From Hyaloscypha bicolor E (lineage: Eukaryota; Ascomycota; Leotiomycetes; Helotiales; Hyaloscyphaceae): a DNA stretch of 64,000 nucleotides. The translations under genes were made by a program, and so were the position numbers. This document shows, piece after piece, positions 1-10,558 of this stretch. Below the pieces are notes generated by a model. That model was given only the letters and a program-made list of their open reading frames with translations, did no database searches and was not told the origin of the DNA. How positions within the stretch are numbered: the first letter of the stretch is position 1; each line of letters opens with the position of its first letter. The stretch lies in the NCBI RefSeq assembly GCF_002865645.1, contig NW_020194685.1:1192807-1256806 (forward strand), in the 5' to 3' direction.

Positions 1-1
1 T

Positions 2-1189
2 TACAGCTACGAGACGACAAGCCACGGAAGGGCAGGCAAATCCGAAGATGGCCCAAGCCCTTATGTTGGTCAAATCGATCTCGAAAATAATTTGCCCAAC
101 CCAAACGAAGCTCGAGACAGCAAGCGAAAGCGACTGAGTGCTAATATTGGACGAACTCGAATGGACGATTTGGACATGGTCGATGGTCCAAATACCAACC
201 AGCTGACAGAACGAGACATTCGCAGAGCAGAAAAGCAAAAACGAAGATCAACGTCCCCACGAGCACCTCCGGGCGGCAGTTACAGAATTCCAGAAAAGGG
301 CCAACTCCAAATCATTATTAAGAATCCCAACAAGACAGCCGTGAAGCTATTCCTCGTACCCTATGATCTTGCTGGCATGGAGCCAGGCACAAAAACTTTC
401 ATTCGTCAGCGGAGCTATTCAGCTGGCCCAATCATCGACACAGCCCTGTCTTCCACACCTCAGACTCCTAGTGCGAGCCCCTTCGATCGACCTACACTAC
501 GCTACCTTGTACATCTGCACATATGTTCGCCATCCCGCGGTCGATTCTATCTGTATAAAAGTATTAGAGTTGTTTTTGCGAATCGAGTACCAGACGGAAA
601 GGAAAAATTACGAAACGAAATATCGTTACCTGAACCACGATTCAGTGTATATAAACCTGGCCGGGACTCCAGTCTCGGTCTTGCTCTCAGCAGTGGCGCA
701 GGTGCAAACCTAGCAGCCGAAAAAGCATATAGAAGGCGAAGTTCGGGGTTTGCTCTTGGCCCCTCAAATCGGACGTTCGACGCCATGGACGGCATCACTC
801 GGGCTTTGGAGAAAGGATTCAACGGTGGTCCGGCATTTGGACATGGTCGTGACTCAAGTACCACTCCTGTTCAGCCTATACCGTTCAGCCTCTACCGCAA
901 GCCTGATCGGAGTGATGACGATCCCCTTCGGGATGACGTTCAGTCTCCATCATCAAGCAAGAGCAGTCAGCCACCGACGTCGCACGGTTCTGGGATGTCA
1001 ATATCCTGGAACAGCAACAGTCCCACCATTGGTGGTTATGACAAACTCAATAAAGGAGATTTTGGCTACGGAGGCAATATATTTGCCGGTTCCCCTGATG
1101 GAAAACAAGTGGTAGCCGAGGGTCTTTTAGCGAAGAAGTTGAGGGACCTCGGAGTCGGCATTCCAAGTCAACAAGACAATGACATTTAA
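2..1189 (+). CDS. Atos-domain protein, 3' part (5' end outside window)
   Basis: The reading frame is already open at the window edge and stays open to the TAA at 1187-1189, so this is the C-terminal about 395 residues of a longer protein. Near its start it reads SPYVGQIDLENN, and after an Arg/Lys-rich linker it has GSYRIPEKGQLQIIIKNPN, then LVPYDLAGMEPGTKTFIRQR and RYLVHLHICSPSRGRFYLYKSI. These blocks match the paired Atos modules (DUF4210 and the 'chromosome segregation during meiosis' C-terminal domain) found in animal ATOSA/ATOSB and in fungal homologues. The remainder is Ser/Pro-rich and probably disordered. Animal Atos proteins act as transcriptional regulators, but the fungal role is poorly known, so I assign no function beyond the domain. 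No intron is needed in the visible part. The next gene downstream, a cutinase, is on the same strand. Confidence 0.8.
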   Translation, partial: YSYETTSHGRAGKSEDGPSPYVGQIDLENNLPNPNEARDSKRKRLSANIGRTRMDDLDMVDGPNTNQLTERDIRRAEKQKRRSTSPRAPPGGSYRIPEKGQLQIIIKNPNKTAVKLFLVPYDLAGMEPGTKTFIRQRSYSAGPIIDTALSSTPQTPSASPFDRPTLRYLVHLHICSPSRGRFYLYKSIRVVFANRVPDGKEKLRNEISLPEPRFSVYKPGRDSSLGLALSSGAGANLAAEKAYRRRSSGFALGPSNRTFDAMDGITRALEKGFNGGPAFGHGRDSSTTPVQPIPFSLYRKPDRSDDDPLRDDVQSPSSSKSSQPPTSHGSGMSISWNSNSPTIGGYDKLNKGDFGYGGNIFAGSPDGKQVVAEGLLAKKLRDLGVGIPSQQDNDI

Positions 1190-1832
1190 GTCTATTGCCG
1201 GAGTATTGTTCACGTCTCATGGGAATACCCGGTTGGTGTAGGGAGCTTGGGTTTTTGGAAGGATTGGATATCATTTTCAGACGGGCAATTTGGACACCCC
1301 TGACGGCGTTTTTCTCCCTCTTTCTCCACCATTTACTGATTAGTACAATCAAATCGTATGTTAAACTATGATTCAGTCCCCTATATCAGATCTGCTTCGT
1401 GGTGCAACGACCCGAGCGATCTCGTGACCTCAATTGGACGATATACGTGTTTCACCACCGCCTTACAATATCCTTGCGCGGCTCTCTCTTCGAAACCTCA
1501 CTCGCGACCCTGACTCGTCCTGGCAATCTAAATACCATGCAAAACACCCAGTACCAAGGCGATTGGATGTTTGAAGGACCCAGGGACCAGAATATCCGTG
1601 AGTAACTCCTTTGCAATGTCACTTTAGCCAGTGTTAGTCTTACCAGTCGTGTTTTCAAACTTCGGACCGGTTTGGAGCATGCTGCGTCACGGCAACCAGC
1701 GGCTACGAGCCTCACATTTCCATCTACCCTTGGCGGTCACCATGAGATATTCATCTTATTTAACGCTCATTGACGTAGACGCTCAGATCAGCGAGGTCCT
1801 AATCAAGCGCCGAGGCAGGGCACTCTATCGCT
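1190..1832. other. Intergenic stretch between the Atos-domain gene and the cutinase
   Basis: It holds the 3' flank of the Atos gene and presumably the cutinase promoter. Several short open frames exist here but none shows a recognisable motif. I see no repeat or RNA gene. Confidence 0.5.
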
Positions 1833-2872
1833 ATGTATATGAATTTTTATCTTTCTCTTATCTACCTTCAATTAACAGCGTTTTCACCAGCTGTGGTAAG
1901 GGCTTCGTTTTCGTGCCCGGCGTCGATACCTCTGTGTCTAGGGAGCTTCTTTGAGGAATTGAATTCTTCGTCGGTTCTGGGGACGTTTCTTGGGGACCAT
2001 GGGACGGTTATCTTTCAGAATGGGCTTTTGAAGAATACTACCGCGTGTCCTTCGATGTCCGTGATGTACGTGTATCTGGAGGCCTAGCTGTTTACCTGCA
2101 CTTTTTGGCTAACTGGTTACTAGCTTCGCAAGAGGCACCGCTGAGCCTGGTAAGATTTGTTCCCAAACAACTCATTCAAACCAAACCTTCATATAAACAT
2201 CAAAAGAAGCTTCAACCCAAGCTAACAGCTGCTCCAGGAAATGTTGGGATCCTCACCGGTCCGCCTTTCTTCGCTGCAGTGGCCGAGTACATGAATGGCA
2301 CCAATCAGCTGGCTATTCAAGGCGTCGACTACCCCGCTGATATTGCAGGCTTTCTAGCAGGGGGCTCCCCAACGGGTGTAGTTGTAATGTGTGTCCTTAT
2401 TCCTCATTCTCTTATCTTCCAACACTCTGACAACCCCCAGGGCCAAACTAATAAACCGCACCCTCGCCGCCTGCCCCAACACGCCCCTCCTCCTTTCGGG
2501 TTACTCGCAAGGCGCACAACTCGTGCACCAAGCTGCTGCCACCCTTCCCGCCAACACGACAGCCAAGATCTCCTCTGTGGTCCTGTTTGGGGATCCGAAG
2601 AACGGGACGGCGATTCAGGGGATATCGTCGGACAAAGTGTTGACGATTTGCCATACTGGTATGTTGCGGTACACTGAAAGCTCCTTAAGATAAGCATTGA
2701 CCCTGTTCGTGCAGGTGATGATATATGTAAGGGAGGCGATGATATTGGGATCAGTCATCTAAATTATAGCCTTGATGCAGGCACAGCGGCTATGTTTGCG
2801 TTGGGGAGTGCTGGGGCGAAGTTGGGGATCACAAGTCAGAGGATGAGGCCTGCTGGCGGTGGCCTGGGTTGA
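1833..2872 (+). CDS. Cutinase family serine esterase
   Basis: A secreted esterase of the cutinase family, which hydrolyses cutin or related polyesters. Model: exons 1833-2065, 2124-2149, 2238-2388, 2441-2658 and 2715-2872 (261 aa), with introns of 58, 88, 52 and 56 nt. All phases agree and the joins restore family blocks: TACPSMSV-IFARGTAEPGNVG, VDYPADIAG, then INRTLAACPN, the nucleophile box GYSQGAQ, and ICHTGDDICKGG. Catalytic Ser lies in GYSQG, Asp in the DDIC loop and His in GISHLNY. Four Cys (ACP, AACPN, TIC, DIC) fit the usual two disulfides. Start uncertain: ATG 1833 or 1839 gives a hydrophobic N-terminus resembling a signal peptide (FYLSLIYLQLTAF), but about 50 residues before ACPSM are unlike known family members, so exon 1 could be shorter or interrupted by another intron. 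The gene ends tail-to-tail with the PPR gene, 165 bp away. Confidence 0.85.
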
Positions 2873-3037
2873 ATTCAAAGCACGCGTTGATCGTGGGAAA
2901 TTATTTGGAATTTATGACTTTAAGACTTAAACGACTATTTATTGTACTTCTATTTGAAGTGGTGTTGCGAGAATACATAATAATTACATTTATGTACATG
3001 GATTGATTCTATACACTTTCTATCATATAACTCGCCA

Positions 3038-6000
3038 TTATGTCCGTCCCCTAAGAATGTGTCGCTCCTCCTCATCGTCGCTTCGTGGCATTGTCTTGAT
3101 TGCATCGATAGTCTTCGGGAAGTCACGCTCCAAATCCAACAGGGCATACTCACGAGCTGGCGACTCAGCAGCCGAGTCCTGTAGCTCAATATACTCTCTT
3201 GCCAGGTAAAGCATTGTATAATACATCGGTCTTAGATGTGTTGGCCACTGTCTGGATCGGCGAAGTTCGATCGGAAGACGATTTCGAACGGGAAGCTGCC
3301 ATCGAATTCTTGCCCAGCCGGTCCAGCCGGGCATCAACTTCTCTTCGCAGATTCTAAACGCGAGGTCGTATTCGTGCCTGCGGGCCAGGAATTGGACATA
3401 TTTGTTCCATGTATGGGCATCTAGAACGAAGCCGCGGTCCAAGACGTCTCTGACCGTTTCTGTCATACGTTGTATCTTGTTTTGGATGGCCAAAGACCGT
3501 AAGTAGACCACTAAGGAATCTGCCAACTCAAGATGGTGGGCTGGAATCACCTTCTCAGTTTGATCATTTTGTGCAACATTCATCGAAAGGCGACTCCTGT
3601 CGGACTCGGGTAACGCATTCCCCAGGATCTTAGCAGGAAGTGGACGAGTCCGTCCTTCCTTCATTGCTTGGTCGAGAATAAGATTCCAACATTCTTCAAC
3701 GGCCTCGAAGTTCCTCCCTTGAAGTTTGGCAGACATCAAGGCTGATAACACACGAATGGGAGGACTGTCCCGTTTAGACTCGGGTACCGTTCGTTTGAAT
3801 TCTTCGAATAGTTTGTTGACAGTCTCGAACTCCTCGTGTTGGCCGAGAACATACATGATGTAGCTGTAGAAGGTCGACGTGGGAGCAACATCGATTGCGA
3901 GGCGGCCATGACCCTTCCTTGGCCCTTGGGATACATCTTGGGGATCGACAGAAGCAATAACCTCCTGGAACATTTGTTTCGCCCTTTGGAATATCTCCAC
4001 CTCAGATCCTTCATCGAGCAATGCTTGATCTTCAGCAATCTGAGCTTTGAAAGACATGAGCTTCGAGCTGGCAGTTGCCCTAATATTCCGCCGCCTCATT
4101 CGATTTTGAACCGCGAAGACCTTGCGACTTTCTCCAGTTGTGAGAAACCCTCCCATGATAACAGCATAGTGGAAGGCGGTCGCCTGTACTCCAGCCTCTA
4201 CCATGACCTCTCTCAAAATATCATAGGCCTTGTTAGGTTGCTTCACCATGCACAGTGCCTGCATTAATGCCGAATAAGTATACTCGTCGTAGTTGATGTC
4301 CGCCTCGGCCATACGCTGAAGTACCCGATTTACATTGGTCAGATCTCGGCGAACGGCATAGGCAACGATAAGATAGTTCCACATTCGTGTTCGTGTTCGA
4401 GAACCCTTGAGGTCCAGATTTACAGCATCTTCGCAAAGCTGCTCAGCTTTTTGAAGGTCTCCTTCTGATATGTACGCTGATACAAGTGAATCAATCATCG
4501 CCTCGCTTTTCTCAATTTTCAATTCCTCAGCGAGCATATAGAGCTCAATTGTTCGTTCGAGATCACCCCTGGACGCGCAGATACCCATCATGGTCCCAAA
4601 GGTATAGTCATCCGGACGGGTGTTTGGACTTTCTAAGAGTTTCTCAAAACATTCGTACGCACTGCTGGTGTCTTGAACCTTCCCGTAGGCGTTGAGAAGA
4701 ATGTTCCAGCACATGATTGTTGGTTGCAGGTTGTACATTCCCTCAATCTGGTTGAAGATGGATACGACTTTGGATACTTCGCCTCGCTTCGCGTGTACGT
4801 GGAGCAGTGGAGCAATCTCATCGGCGCTGTGTAGAGACGATTGTAAGGACGAGTTACGCCCCTCCACAGGTCGACCAGGCGTTTGCTCCCTGCGGCTGAT
4901 AAACTGCTCGAACAAGGCGTGGACAGTCGTTGCATCACCTTGCGAGGCGAACTCTCTCATGCACAACTTATATGCCCATGTAGTCGGCCGCGAGTGGAAT
5001 TTGAAGAAGTCATCGAGGACTTGCTGCATGCCGAGGATGCTGTGGTGATCGCAGAGTACCTTCAGTACTTTGTGCAAAATTGGTTTTGACAGACTAGCCC
5101 CTCTGCCTTGGCGTGCGAGCCGATAGCATTTGACAACCATTTTGGTTTGATTCAGGGACAGGAGGGTTTCTATGGCCTCCTCGTACACCAGAGGCTCATC
5201 GACTTGCCAAAGACGAAGAAAGTCCAGGAGGGTAGAAAAGCTAGAGGGGCTAAAAGCGCCGAGAGTGTTCAGAGTTCTGCGAATTATCGTAGATGCAAAT
5301 TCCACAAGCTTGGAATTGTCCTCCGTGGAGTCGGGAGAAGTATTTCGAATTCTTCTGCTCACGTATTCGGCCAACTCAATTGCTTGATATCCCAGGTTAG
5401 GCATATTGACCACAAGTTCAAAAAGGTCGTATTGCCCAAAATGACATTCCCCGTCTCTCGCCTGAAATTCAGTCCAAAGAGAAAACGCTCGCCACCACGA
5501 AGAGTTTTGCAAAAAATGCGCCAAAAGTTCTGCAGATCCCGCTGGTGTTTTGAGGGCTTCAAAGGCCGCCTTGTGCAATTCCATTGCGTCCGCGAGGTTC
5601 CGTAACTTCAAGTGAGCCCGGATCGTGACCTGATAAACTACCGGGGCCCGACGTCGTTCCTTTACCATTTCGAATAGTTCCGTTATTCTTTCAGCATCGA
5701 CGACTCTATCCGACTTCGAGAGATATTGCATAAGGGGCTTTCGAAGTAACAATTGGTCAGCGCCATCCAGAAGCATATATTGCCGCCATGCTTCCTCGTA
5801 ATCGTAGCTCTTCGTGAGACCCATCTTTTCATAAAGGGTTTGCAGGGTACCATCTTTTGTATCCGGTTCTTGATCCTGCACCACTTCTTCCTTTGTCGTT
5901 TGTTCCGTGCTCGAGGTATCCTTGGCAAACGAAGTATACTGGCGATATCCAAGCTTCCCCAGCCCACCTCTTCCCCATCTTCCATCCTGCCTATCTACAC

Positions 6001-6289
6001 CCCAGCCCGAGTACAGGCGAAGGAAGTTAATGGTGCCTGCTGGATAAAGAAAGTCTAAGAGCATGGCACTGTGGCTCGTCGAAGCTTTCTGTAGGACATC
6101 ATTTTGTTGATCCACAGGCTCAGTTGCTCGAACCAAAGCTGCCCACAGCGGAGAGAGTTCGATGTCACCTGCCCCGTGGTGCCAGAAACTCGAGTGAAGT
6201 GTACGGCGACTCTTCAGGGACTTCTTCGGTGTTGGGAGCAGGCGCCGCAGACTGCCTGATTCTAGACATCCTGCCGTACGCTCCAGCAT
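3038..6289 (-). CDS. cya5: Mitochondrial pentatricopeptide repeat protein, Cya5-like
   Basis: A single 1083-codon exon. The N-terminus (MLERTAGCLESGSLRRLLPTP, then KSRRTLHSSFW) is Arg/Ser-rich and nearly free of acidic residues, as in a mitochondrial presequence. The body is helical and carries PPR units. The clearest run is at about residues 515-720, with phrases such as CWNILLNAYGKVQDTSSAYE, DDYTFGTMMGICASRGDLE and NYDEYTYSALMQALCMVKQP. PPR proteins bind organellar RNA, and the Neurospora cya-5 family is needed for translation or stability of cox1 mRNA. The N-terminal wording and overall length fit that orthologue group as I remember it. The exact RNA target is inference. The gene is divergent from SRP68, with 448 bp between the two start codons, so a shared promoter region is likely. 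Confidence 0.85.
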   Translation of the reverse strand: MLERTAGCLESGSLRRLLPTPKKSLKSRRTLHSSFWHHGAGDIELSPLWAALVRATEPVDQQNDVLQKASTSHSAMLLDFLYPAGTINFLRLYSGWGVDRQDGRWGRGGLGKLGYRQYTSFAKDTSSTEQTTKEEVVQDQEPDTKDGTLQTLYEKMGLTKSYDYEEAWRQYMLLDGADQLLLRKPLMQYLSKSDRVVDAERITELFEMVKERRRAPVVYQVTIRAHLKLRNLADAMELHKAAFEALKTPAGSAELLAHFLQNSSWWRAFSLWTEFQARDGECHFGQYDLFELVVNMPNLGYQAIELAEYVSRRIRNTSPDSTEDNSKLVEFASTIIRRTLNTLGAFSPSSFSTLLDFLRLWQVDEPLVYEEAIETLLSLNQTKMVVKCYRLARQGRGASLSKPILHKVLKVLCDHHSILGMQQVLDDFFKFHSRPTTWAYKLCMREFASQGDATTVHALFEQFISRREQTPGRPVEGRNSSLQSSLHSADEIAPLLHVHAKRGEVSKVVSIFNQIEGMYNLQPTIMCWNILLNAYGKVQDTSSAYECFEKLLESPNTRPDDYTFGTMMGICASRGDLERTIELYMLAEELKIEKSEAMIDSLVSAYISEGDLQKAEQLCEDAVNLDLKGSRTRTRMWNYLIVAYAVRRDLTNVNRVLQRMAEADINYDEYTYSALMQALCMVKQPNKAYDILREVMVEAGVQATAFHYAVIMGGFLTTGESRKVFAVQNRMRRRNIRATASSKLMSFKAQIAEDQALLDEGSEVEIFQRAKQMFQEVIASVDPQDVSQGPRKGHGRLAIDVAPTSTFYSYIMYVLGQHEEFETVNKLFEEFKRTVPESKRDSPPIRVLSALMSAKLQGRNFEAVEECWNLILDQAMKEGRTRPLPAKILGNALPESDRSRLSMNVAQNDQTEKVIPAHHLELADSLVVYLRSLAIQNKIQRMTETVRDVLDRGFVLDAHTWNKYVQFLARRHEYDLAFRICEEKLMPGWTGWARIRWQLPVRNRLPIELRRSRQWPTHLRPMYYTMLYLAREYIELQDSAAESPAREYALLDLERDFPKTIDAIKTMPRSDDEEERHILRGRT

Positions 6290-6737
6290 GCCCTATCCGC
6301 GCAAATTGGGATCTGATGAAGGTTCCAGTCGTATGTTCTCGTTGTCGGGTGTCACCGTTGTCTTTTGAGGGACGGGATGAAAGCTGCGGAAGAGTGGAAT
6401 CAGCCTGTTATCCAGGACGAAAAAAATGACTGCTCAAGTTACCGTAAATCATGCTTTATGGAGCACTCTGGAAATAGAAATCTGGAATTTTTGATAACTG
6501 AAGCGTTAATCAAGCTCCAAGAAGAAAGATCTGTGCAGAACACAGCATTGACAAAATGTGGAGGGAGGCGAAGAGCTTCAGGAGCACGAGAGTCTTCGGG
6601 CGACAACATTTCTTATGGGGTTAGCGCGCCTCGGTGGTCCTTTCAACATGGGCCGATGCATTAGTCAGCCTCCATCCAACTTGACCCCACCACAGAATAT
6701 TGACCAAAAAGAGGATGTATGCAGACCCCATAGAGTT
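6290..6737. promoter_or_regulatory. Probable bidirectional promoter between the PPR gene and SRP68
   Basis: 448 bp separate the outward-facing start codons of the two genes. Open frames inside it (for example 6558 onward) simply extend the SRP68 frame upstream and lack family similarity. I see no specific transcription-factor site that I would defend. Confidence 0.5.
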
Positions 6738-8700
6738 ATGGAGGTCACCAAATTCGTCGTCTCTGGACGGGACAAGGCAAAACTCTACGGTGACTATGCG
6801 ACGTACCGGACGCAACTATCAAATCGAATCCACAACCTCCGCACGAAGTTGGGCATAGCAACCAAACCCCGCGCGAAATACTCAAGTAAGGGCCCAGTAA
6901 CCGCAGAAGATATTGCCAGCAACCATGAGTAAGTTGGATAGCTTCTAGTCTCTAAGGTGGTATATGCAGTGGCTGATGTTTTCAAAGATTCATAAATCTC
7001 CTGCTGCTCACTTCAGAGCGAGCTTGGGCGCATGCCATGTCCATGAGAGAGATCCACTCCACAGACAGCAAAGGAATATCTGGCTCAACTCGATCACATA
7101 TCATATCTCGATTCCGCAAGTCCGCTATCTATGCGAACAATCTCTTCCAATGTCTCACCGACCAGACCCAAACTGGCGCAACCAACGAGGATGTGCTCGA
7201 AGCACGTGCATATGCCGCTGCACTCACTGGGGCCATGGAATTCCAGAAAGATAAGTGGGAGGCATGTATTAAGAGCTATTCTGAGGCTAGGATTATATAC
7301 AGTGCATTGGCGACAGCTACAAAGAGCGATATTTTCAAGGACCTGGTTTCAAATGAGGTTGACCAAAGTATTCGGTATGGCGCGTATCAAATGAAGCTGC
7401 CCCGAACGGTGGCTGTGCCCACCATCGCTCGGAAGTTCTTCCCTCGATCGGACACGGAGTTGGTAGTACAGGTTGAGAAGCTGGACCCTGATGTACTCAA
7501 TGAACAGCCAATGAAAGCCAGGGCGGAATCTGCGGACATTGGAGCAGTACCGAAGACCATAACATGGAGATCCCGTACGGTTGACTTGGAAGATGCAGCG
7601 ATTGCTTCTGCACTGGCGTCGGTGAACAGTGCTGCTCAGAAGTTATCTAAAACCCTCGCGTCTGTCACTGCTGCGCAAGCTAAAGAAAGAGCTTCTGCGT
7701 ATGATGATATCTTGATCGCCAGCCAAGATGCTGCAGATGCAACCAAGCATGCCATTGAGGAGTTATTGGGAGAAGGTGTTGGCCAAGGAGATAAGAGGAT
7801 ACAAAGCCTACAAATCACTAGGACTGCTGTGGGTTATGACCTGGTCAGCTGGAGAATAGGCCGAAACAGGGTGCTTGTCGGTGAGCGGGACGGATCCGTG
7901 GTCGACGGCCCAGTCATCCGCCAAAGCAAAAAGAAAAATCAGAAACCTATGAAAGAAGAAGGAACAGGACGCAAATTGGCTCATCTACGGGAGAAAGCCG
8001 TGCTCTACGATTCAATCCTGCAAAGTTTGGATTCTATCAAGGAACTTCCCGGTATTGCAGCCGACGAGGCATTGCAGGAGGAGCTGAAAGCCAAATACAA
8101 CTACTTCTCCGCCCTGAAGTGAGTACAACCCCAATTTGCCCCTTGAAATTATGCTTATCGCAATCTAGATGCCTGACAATAGCTCGCTCCCATGCCCTCC
8201 TACTGAACCCCAAGAACGCACTCGCTCTCCTCGCCCGCGCCTCAGAAAAATGTAACTCCGCCCACTCCTATCTCTCCACCTCAATGGACACCGACTCCTC
8301 CTCTCCTCCAAATATCAATGTCTCCCCCACAGAAGTCCAATCCCTAAAAGATCTTCTCGACGGCGAAGTGCAGCATTACCGAGCCTTGGTCGAGCTTTCC
8401 AACCTCTCTCAAACGCAAAATTCCCTCTCTGCAAACAAAGTGCCTCTAATCGAGAGACTCTCCGAGTATCCTGCCCAAGGTGTGGACCTCGAGAATCTGG
8501 TCACCTATCCACCGAAACTGGAGCCCGTTCCTGTCAAGCCCTTGTTCTTCGACGCAGCGTGGAATTACATCGAGTACCCTGGCCGAGAGGTAGAGAAGCC
8601 AGCTGCTCAAAATGGGGTGAAAGGATCATTTTCCTCGGAATCAAAGAGTGCAGAACAAACGGCACAGCAGAAGAAGGGATGGTTCGGGTTCGGTAGATGA
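6738..8700 (+). CDS. srp68: Signal recognition particle subunit SRP68
   Basis: The large RNA-binding subunit of the eukaryotic SRP, which pairs with SRP72 and helps target nascent secretory proteins to the ER. Exons 6738-6928, 6988-8118 and 8169-8700 give 617 aa. Start chosen at MEVTKFVVSGRDKA because family members begin with a similar short phrase followed by YGDYATYRTQLSNRI. The region to about residue 220 is the SRP68 RNA-binding domain, rich in Arg/Lys helices. Intron 1 joins SNHE to FINLLLLTSERAWAHAM, a strongly conserved family block. Intron 2 joins NYFSALK to CLTIARSHALLLNPKNA, a TPR-like SRP72-contact region. The protein ends in KKGWFGFGR, the usual fungal SRP68 terminus. Introns are 59 and 50 nt with GTAAGT and GTGAGT donors. 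The long frame open upstream of 6738 is probably 5' leader. Confidence 0.95.
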
Positions 8701-9043
8701 GTAGAAAAGTCATGGCTCGATGAGATGAACTTGCACCAGCTTCTCTTCCAGTCGAATTGATGTGTTTCACAAGTAAAGACTGCGGGAGTGCGTGTGTGTG
8801 TCTGTGTGCTAATCATACTCAGCCTGAGATACCATATCACAAAGACGATGCTTTGTGCCGAGTCAGAAGTCAAGTAATATAGACCATGGAACGAATAACC
8901 CCTTGCTAACAACTTCCCCCCCTTCTCTCCCGCAAAAACAAGAATGAAAACATTTCAACCCTCCTTCCCATTCTCTAGTTCTCTTCTTTACTTCTTCACT
9001 CAACCCTTAAGCGAGCTCGACCCCTTTTCAAAACTGCCAAAAA

Positions 9044-9171
9044 CCAAAAAAAAAAACACCACAGAAATAAATACTCGTAGGCATCTCCACACCCAGTTCG
9101 GGCGAGGTGAGGTGGCCCAATCTCGGTGAGGAATAGCCAAAGAGTTTTTATTTCTGTGGTGTTTTTTTTGG
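9044..9171. repeat. Fold-back: inverted repeat with arms of about 25 bp
   Basis: The left arm (about 9044-9071: CC, a long A-run, then ACACCACAGAAATAAA) is the reverse complement of the right arm (9147-9171: TTTATTTCTGTGGTGTTTT and a T-run then GG). The 17-bp core AACACCACAGAAATAAA is perfect; the homopolymer runs differ in length. The roughly 75-bp interior is not clearly self-complementary. It could be a tiny fold-back or MITE remnant. I see no clean target-site duplication. Confidence 0.65.
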
Positions 9172-9274
9172 GGGTTTTTATAAAATAAAAAAAAGGAGTT
9201 TGTCTTACAAAAAACAGCAAAAACTCCCGGACCCCGGGTGGTCCCTTAGAAATCCCCCAACCGGATTTTTAAAG

Positions 9275-9310
9275 CCGCTTCACACTCAGACGTATACTGA
9301 GGCAGGTTGG
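9275..9310. repeat. Isolated diverged copy of the hairpin repeat
   Basis: This stretch repeats the same plan as the array at 9613-9777: CTCAG, a short loop with CGTATA, then CTGAG, followed by a GGTTGG-like tail. It lies about 300 bp before the array, so the repeat is not strictly tandem. Confidence 0.6.
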
Positions 9311-9612
9311 AAAGCAGGTCCTCCAATCCGTGACTACGAGATTATTTCCTGGGAGATCTAGGCTTTTAGCAGTCACTTCACATCTCTTATTTAGCTTTTG
9401 GAGCCCTGCAATACAAGCTGCATTTCTAGATATCTGGAAGGCGAGTGGATATCCCAATCAACTCGCTTAGCTCAAAAGTGAGGCCATAACGACGAGGTGG
9501 AAAGGAAACTCTGCAAAAAAATCTTGGAAGCGAGCAGCTATCAAAAATAATTTAGAGGACTGGGAGGCAAAAGGTTCGTCGCACCCGTGGCGTTAACGGG
9601 GTTACATCCTTG

Positions 9613-9777
9613 TCGTCGCTCCACGCTCAGAGCCGTATACTGAGGTGGGTTGTCGTCGCTCCACCCTCAAAGTCGAGTATCGAGGAGGTAGGTTATCGTC
9701 GCTCCACGCTCAGAGCCGTGTACTGAGGTGGGTTACCGTCGCTCCACTCTCAAAGTCGAGTATTGAGGAGGTGGGTT
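9613..9777. repeat. Tandem array of four short hairpin units (two alternating types)
   Basis: Four units of about 40-43 bp follow each other, starting near 9613, 9653, 9696 and 9736. All begin with (T/C)CGTCGCTCCAC. Units 1 and 3 continue CTCAG-loop-CTGAGGTGGG. Units 2 and 4 continue CTCAAAGTCGAGTAT and end in GAGGAGGTRGG, so the array has an A-B-A-B order with a period near 83 bp. Each unit can fold: CCAC and CTCAG pair with CTGAG and GTGG, while unit 4 has CTCAA pairing with TTGAG. No coding function is visible. Confidence 0.8.
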
Positions 9778-10558
9778 TTCGTATGTGGCTTAACCACTCG
9801 TCCAGACCTATCGATCCTCATCAATGTTAGTTCAGACGAAATGCCCGCGCTGGTCCGCACTTGTCTGCAGTCTAACAAGGACTTGTTGTGGCGAAAAAGT
9901 CGCTTATTTGAGTATATCAGGGTGGGTCTGCCCAAATTCGCACAGCACGTGATTAACAAAAAATCTTGAAGGCATATTTATATTCGAGCGAACCCACTGA
10001 TTACATCCCACAAGACGTTCGCAAAGGTATTAAGCAGGCTATCATTCAGCCTTGAAACTGGTGACCGGATGTTTTCTTGCTGGGTTTCATGAAAACTGAA
10101 CATCATGGCATGTGACTTTGACGAGGAGCTCCCGGCATTTCAGCTCAGAACTTTCAGTCAGGCCCCTGTGATGTGTGAGTGAGTGCCCAAAGGAAAATAC
10201 TAGATGACTGATATCTCGGGGCCAAGTCAGGAACAAAAGCGAGAAAGTGTTGCATCCAAAGAATTGCCCAAAAGTTCAAGTAGTGCACTCGATTAATTTA
10301 GTCATTATGTGTGTGGTATGCAGTAATGTACACTGGCATGCATGCCAGATAGTTCGAGAATCCCATCTTCACTATACAGCTCGTGGGAGTTATGCAGGTC
10401 TCTAATGCTCTATAAAGCAAAACGCCGCCAAGTTTTAACTGCCATGCTATGCTGAAAATGCAAGAAAAATCACGCTTAAAAAAAGGAACGCCGGCTCCAG
10501 TGCCCTAGGTATCATAACTCTGGTTGAACTAGAAAAACTGTCCATGATGAAGGTCCGT

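Larger units (their letters stand above)
8701..10558. other. Gene-free interval with fold-back and hairpin repeats
   Basis: 1.86 kb between the 3' ends of SRP68 and the chitin synthase. There is a GT-rich microsatellite near 8792-8809, an A-rich fold-back (9044-9171) and a hairpin repeat array (9613-9777), each listed separately. No open frame here has a recognisable motif. The remainder after 9800 looks unremarkable. Confidence 0.6.

Noticed and set aside
5108..5605. 165-codon plus frame inside the PPR gene
   Set aside because: Antisense shadow of a well-supported coding exon.
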